In this document: positions 10,097-17,819 of the stretch, one piece after another
Layout: each line of letters opens with the position of its first letter
How positions within the stretch are numbered: position 1 is the first letter of the stretch
Source of the DNA: Gluconobacter sp. Gdi
Lineage (GTDB): Bacteria; Pseudomonadota; Alphaproteobacteria; Acetobacterales; Acetobacteraceae
Length of the DNA stretch: 64,000 bases
Reading direction: 5' to 3'
NCBI RefSeq assembly: GCF_014132155.1
Contig: NZ_BLJQ01000001.1
Span: 372,001 to 436,000, forward strand
Notes under the pieces: model-generated
What the model saw: the letters and a program-made list of their open reading frames with translations, nothing else
What the model was told of the DNA's origin: nothing
Database searches by the model: none
Made by a program: the position numbers and the translations under genes

Positions 10097-10559
10097 TGCA
10101 GATGCCTGCCCTGTAAAGGACGAGATTTACCGTGTGGCAGGCCGTTATGGCCTCCAGACGCTGGTTGTTGCCAATCGGTGGATCAATATCCCCCAGTCGC
10201 CACTGATTGAACGTGTGGTCGTGCCGGAAGGGCCAGACGTTGCGGATGACTGGATTGCAGAGCAGGCTGTCACAGCAGACATCGTGGTCACGAACGACGT
10301 GCCATTGGCCGTGCGGTGTCTGGAAAAGGGGGCGGCCGTTCTGCGTCCCAACGGTGAAGAAATCGATGATCGGTCCGTAGGAATGGTCTCGGCCATGCGG
10401 GATCTGATGCATGACCTGCGCGAAACCGGCGTGGTGAATACGTACAATCCATCCTTTGGAAAAGCGGATCGAAGCCGGTTTCTTTCCGCTCTCGATACGC
10501 TCATCGTGCGACTCCGCAGGAAAGCTGCCCTTTCCAGAGTGATCCCCATTTCTTCATAA
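10080..10559 (+). CDS. YaiI/YqxD (DUF188, UPF0178) family protein
   Basis: This 159-residue protein opens with LLVDADACPVKDEIYRVA, the hallmark of the DUF188 family, and later has VVTNDVPLAVRCLEKGA. The acidic residues and fold suggest a PIN-like nuclease, but no activity is established that I know of. The ATG at 10080, with AAGGAA 5 bp before it, is preferred over an earlier in-frame ATG at 10053 because family members begin directly at this motif. It overlaps gntK by 17 bp and closes the operon. A role in sugar metabolism is not implied. Confidence 0.88.
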   Translation: MRLLVDADACPVKDEIYRVAGRYGLQTLVVANRWINIPQSPLIERVVVPEGPDVADDWIAEQAVTADIVVTNDVPLAVRCLEKGAAVLRPNGEEIDDRSVGMVSAMRDLMHDLRETGVVNTYNPSFGKADRSRFLSALDTLIVRLRRKAALSRVIPISS

Positions 10560-10589
10560 AACATCCACAGGGACGTCCCCGGAGATGTT
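10560..10589 (+). promoter_or_regulatory. Stem-loop at the end of the pentose phosphate operon
   Basis: AACATC (10560-10565) pairs with GATGTT (10584-10589), and the enclosed segment holds a further GGGAC/GTCCC dyad. It starts right after the last stop codon. No T-run follows, so it may be a weak or Rho-assisted terminator or a 3'-end stabiliser. Confidence 0.4.
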
Positions 10590-10634
10590 CCATGAATCTG
10601 GGGATAAGAGTCCGCTGTTGAGGAAAAATCGCCC

Positions 10635-11501
10635 ATGAATCCGTTGCGTCTTGCACAGCTGGAAATGTTCTGTGCTGTGGTCGAGACAGGAACTGTGGTG
10701 GCAGCGTCACGGAAACTGAACTGTGTGGCGTCCAACGTGACGGCGCGCTTGCGGGAACTGGAGCAGCTTCTGGGGCGGGAGCTGTTTACCCGGGAAAAGA
10801 ACCGTCTCTTTCTGACGCCGGAAGGACGATTGTTTCACCAACAGGCCAAACGCGTCGTGGAAGAGGCACGACACCTGACAGATCTCTTTTCTGAAGGTGT
10901 GCCTCGCGGGATACTGACTGTCGGGGCCTTGGACGTCGCATTGAAGGAATATTTACCCAGTCGAGTGCCGCAGTTTCTGGCGGCGGCACCGGGCGTCGAG
11001 ATCAGGATTTTGATCCGGCCGACAGATACGCTTGAGCGCATGCTGGTTGATGGTGAGATTGATCTTGCTCTGACGGATGGGCCAATCGAGCATCCCATGA
11101 TGGGCAGTGCATTTGCCTTTCGCGAGCGTCTGGCACTTATTTTGCCCGAAGGACAGAAGACACTTCAATCAGGCCAGACAGTCTTTCTGTTCAATACAGA
11201 CTGTTTGTATCGCCGGTATTTTGAGGCTTGGCTGGAACAGAAGGGCTTTGGCGGCGGCCTTATCCATACCGTTGAGTCTTATGACGTCATTATGGCCTGC
11301 GTAGAGGCGGGACTGGGCATTTCGTGTATTCCTCAGAGTGTTCTCTCAACTCTGGGGGTTGTCCGTAAGAGAGGTATTGCTGTGCAGTACCCCACAGATC
11401 TTCAGGGCAGTGATATCTATTCGGTCTGGCGGGAGCCGCGCGTGAGCGTGTTGGCCCGGCTGTTTATGGATAGTCTGGGTTCAATCTCTGAAGACTCATA
11501 A
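10635..11501 (+). CDS. LysR-family transcriptional regulator
   Basis: This 288-residue protein has an N-terminal winged helix-turn-helix (residues 5-65, with VVAASRKLNCVASNVTARLR as the helix-turn-helix) and a periplasmic-binding-protein-like effector domain from about residue 90. GAGGA lies 11 bp before the ATG. It ends 144 bp before the aldehyde dehydrogenase gene on the same strand. LysR regulators often control an adjacent gene, but usually a divergent one, so control of the dehydrogenase is only a possibility. The inducer is unknown. Confidence 0.92.
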   Translation: MNPLRLAQLEMFCAVVETGTVVAASRKLNCVASNVTARLRELEQLLGRELFTREKNRLFLTPEGRLFHQQAKRVVEEARHLTDLFSEGVPRGILTVGALDVALKEYLPSRVPQFLAAAPGVEIRILIRPTDTLERMLVDGEIDLALTDGPIEHPMMGSAFAFRERLALILPEGQKTLQSGQTVFLFNTDCLYRRYFEAWLEQKGFGGGLIHTVESYDVIMACVEAGLGISCIPQSVLSTLGVVRKRGIAVQYPTDLQGSDIYSVWREPRVSVLARLFMDSLGSISEDS

Positions 11502-11645
11502 ATAGTGAACGAAGCACTGATTTATCATCACTTTTAATAAACTGTATCTCTTGCCAGTGTCGGGTCATCGATTGAACTGGCAGCGGTCTCATGCGTCTGG
11601 AATAAAGCGGCGCAGGATGCGCTTCCTGCAAAACAGGAGCACTCA

Positions 11646-13088
11646 ATGGCTCAGAAATATGATCTCTTCATTAACGGTGAATGGGTTTCCCCGCAGACGG
11701 GAGAATGGATTCCTGTTGAAAACCCTGCCACGAAAGAAACGGTCGGCCAGGCGGCTCGGGGTGGTGAAGCCGATCTGGATAAGGCGGTAGCAGCAGCCAA
11801 AGCGGCCTTTCCCGCCTGGAGCCGAAAGACAGCGACGGAGCGCGCGGATTATGTCCATGCGTTGAAAGATCTGGTGAAGCGGGACAAGAAGGTTCTGGCC
11901 CAGATCATTACGTCCGAAATGGGTAAGCCCCTGAAAGAAGCTGAAGTCGAAATTGATTTCGCAATCGGGCTGCTGCGGTTTTCGGCTGAAAACACGCTGC
12001 GTCTTCAGGGGGAAATCATTCCCGGGAGTACCCCGGATGAGAAAATTCTGATCGATCGTGTGCCTCTTGGCGTGATTGGAGCCATTACGGCCTGGAATTT
12101 CCCCCTGGCTCTTTGCGCTCGCAAGATTGGGCCGGCCATTGCGGCGGGCAATACGATCGTTGTGAAGCCTCACGAACTGACGCCGCTTGCGTCGCTTCAT
12201 CTGGCAAAGCTGGTTGAGGAAGCGGGCATTCCCAAAGGTGTCGTTAATATCGTTACGGGTGATGGGCCGGAAGTCGGAGTTCCGCTGGTCGCGCATCCAG
12301 ATGTGAAGCTCATCACCATGACTGGCTCAACGCCAGCCGGGAAAAAGATTATGGCGGCCGCAGCGGAGACGCTGAAGGAAGTTCGGCTGGAACTTGGCGG
12401 CAAGGCGCCTTTCCTGGTGATGGAAGATGCTGATCTGGAGAAGGCTGCGGAAGCGGCTGTGCAGTCCCGCTTCATGAACACGGGGCAGGTCTGCACGTGC
12501 AATGAACGCACTTACATCCATGAAGCGGTTTACGACGACTTTGTGCAGAAGGTTCGCCAGAAGATCGGCGCTCTGAAGGTTGGTCTGCCGACTGATCCTT
12601 CAACGGACATGGGGCCCAAGGTCAGCGAAGACGAACTCAACAAAGTTCATGAGATTGTCGAAAAGGCTGTTCGACAGGGCGCTACGCTGGAGACCGGCGG
12701 AAAACGCCTGACGGGTGGTGTTTATGACAAGGGCTATTTTTACGCCCCTACACTGCTGACGGACGTCTCCCAGGACATGGACATTGTTCATAACGAGGTG
12801 TTTGGCCCCGTCATGTCGCTTATCAAGGTGGCGGATTTTGATCAGGCGCTCGCCTGGGCCAATGACTGCCGGTATGGGCTATCAGCCTATCTCTTTACGA
12901 AGGATCTCGGTCGTATTCTGCGTATGACGCGCGAACTGGAGTTTGGAGAAGTCTATGTGAACCGTCCGGGCGGTGAAGCGCCGCAAGGCTTCCATCATGG
13001 TTACAAGGAAAGTGGCCTCGGTGGAGAAGACGGTCAGCATGGTTTGGAAGCCTATGTGCAGACCAAGACGATTTACCTCAACGCCTGA
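11646..13088 (+). CDS. NAD(P)-dependent aldehyde dehydrogenase, AldA-like
   Basis: This 480-residue enzyme oxidises an aldehyde to a carboxylate. The general-base Glu is in LELGGKAPF and the catalytic Cys is in NTGQVCTCNER. The double-Cys context resembles E. coli AldA (lactaldehyde/glycolaldehyde dehydrogenase) more than betaine-aldehyde or succinate-semialdehyde enzymes. AITAWNFPLAL and FTMTGSTPAGK-like segments form the nucleotide site (TMTGSTPAG is seen). AGGAG precedes the ATG. It is followed by an intrinsic terminator. Substrate preference (glycolaldehyde, lactaldehyde or sugar-derived aldehyde) is inferred from similarity only. Confidence 0.9.
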   Translation: MAQKYDLFINGEWVSPQTGEWIPVENPATKETVGQAARGGEADLDKAVAAAKAAFPAWSRKTATERADYVHALKDLVKRDKKVLAQIITSEMGKPLKEAEVEIDFAIGLLRFSAENTLRLQGEIIPGSTPDEKILIDRVPLGVIGAITAWNFPLALCARKIGPAIAAGNTIVVKPHELTPLASLHLAKLVEEAGIPKGVVNIVTGDGPEVGVPLVAHPDVKLITMTGSTPAGKKIMAAAAETLKEVRLELGGKAPFLVMEDADLEKAAEAAVQSRFMNTGQVCTCNERTYIHEAVYDDFVQKVRQKIGALKVGLPTDPSTDMGPKVSEDELNKVHEIVEKAVRQGATLETGGKRLTGGVYDKGYFYAPTLLTDVSQDMDIVHNEVFGPVMSLIKVADFDQALAWANDCRYGLSAYLFTKDLGRILRMTRELEFGEVYVNRPGGEAPQGFHHGYKESGLGGEDGQHGLEAYVQTKTIYLNA

Positions 13089-13097
13089 TGTTCAAAA

Positions 13098-13127
13098 GGG
13101 CAGTCCGCAATCGGGCTGCCTTTTTTC
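13098..13127 (+). terminator. Intrinsic terminator after the aldehyde dehydrogenase gene
   Basis: GGCAGTCCG (13099-13107) pairs with CGGGCTGCC (13112-13120) with one G-U and a CAAT loop, followed by TTTTTTC. It lies 10 bp after the stop codon. Confidence 0.9.
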
Positions 13128-13144
13128 ATGAAAGGACCAGAAAC

Positions 13145-13672
13145 ATGGTTAAAGTTGCAGCACTCGCCACGGATGGCCTGGAAGAAATCGAACTGACGTC
13201 GCCACAGGAAGCGCTGGAAAAAGCTGGCGCGACCGTTACGGTGATCTCGTTGAAAGCTGGCGAGTTTCAGGCGGTCAACAAGGACATTTATCCGTCTCGT
13301 AAGATCAAGGCTGATCTGGGTATTGCGGATGCCAAAGCTTCGGACTTTGACGCTCTTCTGCTGCCGGGCGGGCTCGCATCCCCTGATAGCCTCCGCATGA
13401 ACCGGGATGTCGTGGCGTTCGTGAAGGAGTTTGTGAAGGCCAACAAGCCGATCGCTGCGATCTGTCACGGTGCGCAGGTCCTGATCGAAGTCAACGAACT
13501 GCGAGGCCGCACCATCACATCGTGGCCTGCGATCAAGACCGATCTTGAGAATGCCGGCGCAAGTTGGGTGGACGTGGACGTTGTGACAGATGGTCCCTAC
13601 GTTTTCTCACGATGCCCCGACGATCTCCCTGCCTTCAACAAGGCGATTATCAAGCATTTCAAGCTGGGATGA
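13145..13672 (+). CDS. DJ-1/PfpI family protein (YhbO-like)
   Basis: This 175-residue protein is of the class I glutamine amidotransferase-like fold. The nucleophilic Cys is in AAICHGAQVL, the Glu is near the N-terminus (DGLEEIELTSP), and LLLPGGLASPD precedes the elbow. Homologues such as YhbO and PfpI are linked to stress survival and to glyoxalase or deglycase activity, whose physiological meaning is debated. The ATG at 13145 with AAAGGA upstream is chosen; a longer frame from 13088 would run through the terminator. Its 3' end converges with the STN gene 9 bp away. Confidence 0.9.
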   Translation: MVKVAALATDGLEEIELTSPQEALEKAGATVTVISLKAGEFQAVNKDIYPSRKIKADLGIADAKASDFDALLLPGGLASPDSLRMNRDVVAFVKEFVKANKPIAAICHGAQVLIEVNELRGRTITSWPAIKTDLENAGASWVDVDVVTDGPYVFSRCPDDLPAFNKAIIKHFKLG

Positions 13673-13681
13673 TTGATAGCG

Positions 13682-14032
13682 TTACCAAGGTTGAACGAAA
13701 GAGTCATGGATCGGATGGTCGTCCGCTCCGCGCATCAATGTGATCCGCCAATGATCCTTGACGAAGCGGTATCTGAGCCGGCTCCCTTTCAGGGACTTCG
13801 TCAAGGCTTGCCGTGCTGTCAGCTTGCCCGAAAGGGCGGGTACTTTCAGATCCTGGAGGAGTGACGGGTCAACCTCCATGAAGCATCCGGTTTTATGCGC
13901 AAGATCCTGAAGCCGCTCGTCCATTCTCTGGATGGGTAAAGCGATAGGGAGTGCATCGTTGGTACAGGCCGCAGAAGCCATGGCCGGGTATGCAAAGACC
14001 AGAACAAGGAGGGGAAGGGAGCGAATGGACAT
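13682..14032 (-). CDS. Exported stand-alone STN-domain protein
   Basis: This 116-residue protein has a signal peptide (MSIRSLPLLVLVFA to about ASAA) followed by little except one STN (secretin and TonB N-terminus) domain, with LPIQRMDERLQDLAHKTG, VPALSGKLTARQALTKSL and LRYRFVKDHWRI. In signal-transducing TonB receptors this domain contacts the anti-sigma factor; here it is free in the periplasm. The ATG at 14032 is chosen because AGGAG lies just upstream. The nearest TonB receptor (15333-17711), on the same strand upstream, lacks its own STN domain. A terminator separates this gene from glpQ, so it has its own promoter or relies on readthrough. Confidence 0.75.
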   Translation of the reverse strand: MSIRSLPLLVLVFAYPAMASAACTNDALPIALPIQRMDERLQDLAHKTGCFMEVDPSLLQDLKVPALSGKLTARQALTKSLKGSRLRYRFVKDHWRITLMRGADDHPIHDSFVQPW

Positions 14033-14133
14033 GTCGTCTCCTGTCTTCATCATGTTGATCTGTCTGAAACGCCTTTGAGCCGTTCTGGTCGCAGAAAAGA
14101 GACAGGGCAGGGCTACTCGGGGCTTGGCTCATG

Positions 14134-14186
14134 AAAAAACGGTGCTTTGTGCTCGAGAAATCATCTGGAGGCAAAGCACCGTTTTG
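14134..14186 (-). terminator. Intrinsic terminator after glpQ
   Basis: On the minus strand AAAACGGTGCTTTG (from 14185) pairs perfectly with CAAAGCACCGTTTT, which runs into a T-stretch near 14135. The loop is 22 nt. It lies about 25 bp after the glpQ stop and separates glpQ from the STN gene. Confidence 0.88.
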
Positions 14187-14209
14187 ACAGACTGGTCAGG
14201 GCTGGAACC

Positions 14210-15322
14210 TTAGAAGGTCGTATCGACAAGGTGTCGACCAAGCGCAGGGTCATCCGTAAAGAACCCGTCGATCCCCATATCCAGATAGCGGCGAACCTCT
14301 GCGATCATGCCTTCTGGGTTCCGGGCTGCGGGGCCTGCGTCATTTCGAAGCCGGGCGGGAAGAAAGTAGTTTTCCGGGCGCGCTGTATAGGAATGAACGA
14401 GAAGGCCTGCGCGGTGAGCGTCATCCACGAGCGAGGTGGGCTCAAGCCATGCGCCCTTTGAATCGCGCGGAATGAGATCCGCGTTAGAAGGACCGATGAC
14501 GTCTGCGTAACGGCGGACGTCTTTGAGTCCATCCAGCGTCATCAGATCGCCGAAAGTGGTTGTTTTTCCTGCTGCAGCGAGATCGGGTGGGGTTTGTTTG
14601 CGTTCACCCATCAGAAGCATCAGCCGTGTCTGCGGGTTGATGGCTAGTGCCTGCTCCCGGATGCGGGCGAGGTTAGACGTCTCGAAAGACTGGATTTCGA
14701 GCGGGGCCTGACGCGTATATTCGTGCGCCGCGATGGTCTTGAGGAAGATCGCTTCCGGATCATGACCAAGACTGTGAAAATGCGTGGAATGCTTGAGTTC
14801 CGGGATCAGACCGAAGGTCTTACCGGTGGCAGCCGCCTGAGCAGCCACAACTTCAATGACTTCCTCAAACGTCGGGATTTCGAAGCGATCGTTGTAACGA
14901 GTGTTATGGACACGCAGAGTGGCCAGACGCTCACGCGCACGGAGTGTCTTGAGTTCCGCGAGGGTGAAATCTGTTGTGAACCAGCCGGTCTGCTTCTGGC
15001 CGTCAATGGTAACGGTCTTTTTGCGGTCGGCGAATTCCGGGTGATCTGAAACATCTGTTGTATCGGCGATGTTGCTTTCATGACGGACGACTAGATGGCC
15101 GTCTTTCGTCATGACGAGATCGGGCTCGATGAAATCAGCACCGTCCAGCATGGCTTTGGCATAGGCGGCGAGTGTGTGTTCAGGACGGAGAGCCGACGCG
15201 CCACGGTGGGCAAACACCAGTGGCTTTGGAGCCAGGGAAGGAGCCGCCTTTGCGGAGCGGCTCAGGTGAAGGGCAGGGAGAGCGGCGGAAAGCAGCCCCA
15301 GAGTGCGACGGCGCGTCAGCAT
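14210..15322 (-). CDS. glpQ: Periplasmic glycerophosphodiester phosphodiesterase
   Basis: GlpQ hydrolyses deacylated phospholipids (glycerophosphodiesters) to sn-glycerol-3-phosphate and an alcohol. The 370-residue protein has a twin-arginine signal (RRRTLGLLSAALPA, then a cleavage region SAKAAP), so it is probably exported folded by the Tat system. The catalytic core shows FAHRGASALRPEHTLAAY, the metal-ligand ADFIEPDLVMTKDG, and RHES. GlpQ enzymes bind Ca2+. AAGGA precedes the ATG. It lies 10 bp downstream of a TonB receptor gene and both sit behind a PHO-box array, so it is probably induced when phosphate is scarce. Confidence 0.95.
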   Translation of the reverse strand: MLTRRRTLGLLSAALPALHLSRSAKAAPSLAPKPLVFAHRGASALRPEHTLAAYAKAMLDGADFIEPDLVMTKDGHLVVRHESNIADTTDVSDHPEFADRKKTVTIDGQKQTGWFTTDFTLAELKTLRARERLATLRVHNTRYNDRFEIPTFEEVIEVVAAQAAATGKTFGLIPELKHSTHFHSLGHDPEAIFLKTIAAHEYTRQAPLEIQSFETSNLARIREQALAINPQTRLMLLMGERKQTPPDLAAAGKTTTFGDLMTLDGLKDVRRYADVIGPSNADLIPRDSKGAWLEPTSLVDDAHRAGLLVHSYTARPENYFLPARLRNDAGPAARNPEGMIAEVRRYLDMGIDGFFTDDPALGRHLVDTTF

Positions 15323-15332
15323 GGATCAGTCC

Positions 15333-17711
15333 TTACAGCGTGGCGTTCAGTGTCAGGAAGAAGCTGCGCGGGGCAACCGGAAAGGCACTGAACTGACCAG
15401 ACGTTTGGGTCGCGTTGATGGTGGACCAGGCGCGGGTGTTGGTCAGGTTTGTGATGTTACCCTGAACACGCAGGGCTGCAATGTGCGGAATGCCATGGAA
15501 TGTGTAGCCCGCGTTCATGTCGAACTGCGCGAACGGCGCGGCGTACATGTCGTTCGTGTAGGTGGCGTAGCGCTTGCCGGTGACGACACCGATGAACTGA
15601 CCATAAGCGTTGCCCCAGTTGGTGCTGAAGACGAACTTCTCAGACCAGGCAGGCATTCCCACAACGTTCTTTCCGGCAGTCCGCACGGTTGTCGTGCCGG
15701 TGCTGTAGTTATCGTTGTAGGTGGACTTGTTATAGGACAGCCCGTTGTAGAGCGAGAAATGCTCGCCGAAATGGGACGTGAAGGAGAAGTCCATACCATC
15801 GGTTGTGACGGAACCGACGTTTGCAAGCGTTGTGGCAGACCCGATGATGGAAGAGAGCGTCTGCGTGGTGGCAACAGCCAGAAGGCGGTTCGAGAAGTGC
15901 ACGTGATAGTACGACAGCTGCCCTTCGATAGACGTCAGCGGGCCAAGGTGGATCTGGCGATGCTCACGCAGACCGGTCTCGTACGTCCATGATGTTTCCG
16001 GCTTGCCGTTCTTCTTGAAGTCTTCGAACGCAGCCTGACTCGTTGCGCCCCAAGGTGTGGCGTTGCCGTAGCCTGCGTCCTGGAAGGAGCGCATATTTTC
16101 CTGAATGGTGGCGAACCACTGTTCATTCGGCGTGATGTTCCAGACGGCACCGAAGGACGGCAGGAACGGACGTTCTGCAGCAATGGTGCCACCCGGAGCC
16201 GTGACAGCGTAGGATGGGGACAGCGAACCTGCTTTCGCAGCAACAGGGAGTGTGCCGTTCGTGTAAACCAGCTCAGACTTGAAGCCGGCTGCCAGCGAGA
16301 AACTCTTGGAAATCTGCCAGTTGTCCTGCAGATGGGTTACGAACGTGTTGGTGTAGAAGTTGTTCGTATACTGGTCGATCAGCGCGTTCTGCTGGCGTTC
16401 GTATGGTGTGGTCGGGTTGTTGGCATCGAGTGGATACCAGCGACGAGCTTGTGTATTGTTGTTGCGCTCATACCAGCCACCGACTTCGATCGAATGCTTG
16501 CCGAGGTGATACCGCAACGTGGAGATCAGGCCGCCGCGGTTGTCCCAGTATTCGGTTGTACGGGTCGCATAGCCGGAGCCACCGAAAACGGTGTTAAGGT
16601 CTTGGCCCGGAAAATACGCTGCGAACAATGTCGGCAGGCCCGCGGCAGAAATGGGGCCGGCGACGACACCTTCCCCCAGATCGTGATGATAATAAATCGA
16701 GTTATCCCAGTGCAGGTTCGCATTGAAATCATGCGTCCACTTTGCATAGGCCAGGAAATCTTCCCGCTGGGCGGCAGAATAATAGTTGCGGTAATTCAGG
16801 CCCGCATTCCTGTACTCGGCTGAGTTGATATAGGATTTCGCGTAATTGAAGTTGGGATACGTGAAGGGACGGACATATGTGCCGTAGCCCTGCGGCAGGG
16901 TTACGCTGTCTTCGTTCGGTTCAACCTTTTGGGACCAGTCAAAGAAGACCGAGAAGCGGTCATGGGCGCTGTGGTGAACGAACTTGGCATTGACCTGATA
17001 GCCGCCCTGATGGCCAGCGAAATCCCACGCGCGTGCATCCTGACGAGCGAATGAGACATAGGCCGAGTTGCCATTTCCGAATTCACCCGTGTCGAGACGC
17101 GCGAAGGTGCGGAATGTGGACCAGCTCCCGAAGACCTGCTCGATCTGGGCGCCGCGCTTGCGCAGTGGATCCTGCGTCGTAAATTCGAGTGTACCGCCGA
17201 GATTGGACGTGGATGCCGTGCCCAGACCGCCTGCACCGGTGGCAATGGACGCAGACCCGATGTTTTCGCTGATGGATGCGCGCTGAGGGGAGAGGCCGTT
17301 GTAGTTACCGTAGGCCTGGTCGCCGAGGGGAATTCCATCAAGCGTATAACCGAGCTGCTCCTTGGCAAAACCATGCACATACAGTGATGAATTCTGCTCG
17401 TTGTTGCCCCAGGGGTCAGCATTGTTGAACACGACGCCCGGCAGGATCTGTAGCGCTTTGATGGGGTTGATACCCGGCATGATGCGCTGGATCTGAACGC
17501 GGCCAAGTGTTTGTTCGGAACGGGTCCGCTTTGCGGTGATGACCAGTTGTTCCGATCCGCCGGAAACGGCTGCGGCCTTGTGTGCTGCGGTGTGTTTCTT
17601 GCTGTTTGTCGACGCGGTGGCCGCTTTGGCTGAAGGCAGTGCCATGCTCACTGCCAGCGGAGAACAGAAAAGAAAGAGCAGCGCGCGGTTGCGCTGGGAT
17701 TTGGATGACAT
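15333..17711 (-). CDS. TonB-dependent outer-membrane receptor, probably Pho-regulated
   Basis: This 792-residue protein has a signal peptide ending near SAKAA, a plug domain (about residues 50-190; LDGIPLGDQAYG and SNLGGTLEF are typical), and a 22-strand-type beta-barrel with many aromatic turns. There is no STN domain. The last residues, LTLNATL, lack the usual terminal Phe/Trp, which is mildly odd for a Bam substrate. glpQ follows after 10 bp. The five-repeat PHO array begins 57 bp upstream of the start codon, so the ligand is more likely a phosphorus source, such as a glycerophosphodiester or inositol phosphate, than a siderophore. That ligand assignment is an inference from context. Confidence 0.9.
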   Translation of the reverse strand: MSSKSQRNRALLFLFCSPLAVSMALPSAKAATASTNSKKHTAAHKAAAVSGGSEQLVITAKRTRSEQTLGRVQIQRIMPGINPIKALQILPGVVFNNADPWGNNEQNSSLYVHGFAKEQLGYTLDGIPLGDQAYGNYNGLSPQRASISENIGSASIATGAGGLGTASTSNLGGTLEFTTQDPLRKRGAQIEQVFGSWSTFRTFARLDTGEFGNGNSAYVSFARQDARAWDFAGHQGGYQVNAKFVHHSAHDRFSVFFDWSQKVEPNEDSVTLPQGYGTYVRPFTYPNFNYAKSYINSAEYRNAGLNYRNYYSAAQREDFLAYAKWTHDFNANLHWDNSIYYHHDLGEGVVAGPISAAGLPTLFAAYFPGQDLNTVFGGSGYATRTTEYWDNRGGLISTLRYHLGKHSIEVGGWYERNNNTQARRWYPLDANNPTTPYERQQNALIDQYTNNFYTNTFVTHLQDNWQISKSFSLAAGFKSELVYTNGTLPVAAKAGSLSPSYAVTAPGGTIAAERPFLPSFGAVWNITPNEQWFATIQENMRSFQDAGYGNATPWGATSQAAFEDFKKNGKPETSWTYETGLREHRQIHLGPLTSIEGQLSYYHVHFSNRLLAVATTQTLSSIIGSATTLANVGSVTTDGMDFSFTSHFGEHFSLYNGLSYNKSTYNDNYSTGTTTVRTAGKNVVGMPAWSEKFVFSTNWGNAYGQFIGVVTGKRYATYTNDMYAAPFAQFDMNAGYTFHGIPHIAALRVQGNITNLTNTRAWSTINATQTSGQFSAFPVAPRSFFLTLNATL

Positions 17712-17768
17712 GGATAGCTTTCCCGTAACGAAGCGGAATCGGAACGGGCGGAAACTAGTCTCAATATC

Positions 17769-17819
17769 GTGAGGGGTGTGTGAACCTAGTGTGAAGCTGG
17801 GGTGACAGATTTATGACGC
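17769..17819 (-). promoter_or_regulatory. PHO-box array: five half-sites at 11-bp steps
   Basis: Read on the minus strand, 7-mers of form NNNTCAY occur at 17819-17813 (GCGTCAT), 17808-17802 (CTGTCAC), 17797-17791 (GCTTCAC), 17786-17780 (GGTTCAC) and 17775-17769 (CCCTCAC), each 11 bp apart. The first pair with its AAAT spacer matches the 18-bp E. coli consensus at 16 positions. PhoB binds such direct repeats as a tandem dimer. The upstream repeat lies across the end of the HerA-like gene. A CTAGTT sits about where a -10 would be, but no strong -10 is evident. Confidence 0.85.

Noticed and set aside
13088-13144. Longer N-terminus for the DJ-1/PfpI protein
   Set aside because: The extension would be translated through a strong intrinsic terminator, and homologues start at the later ATG.
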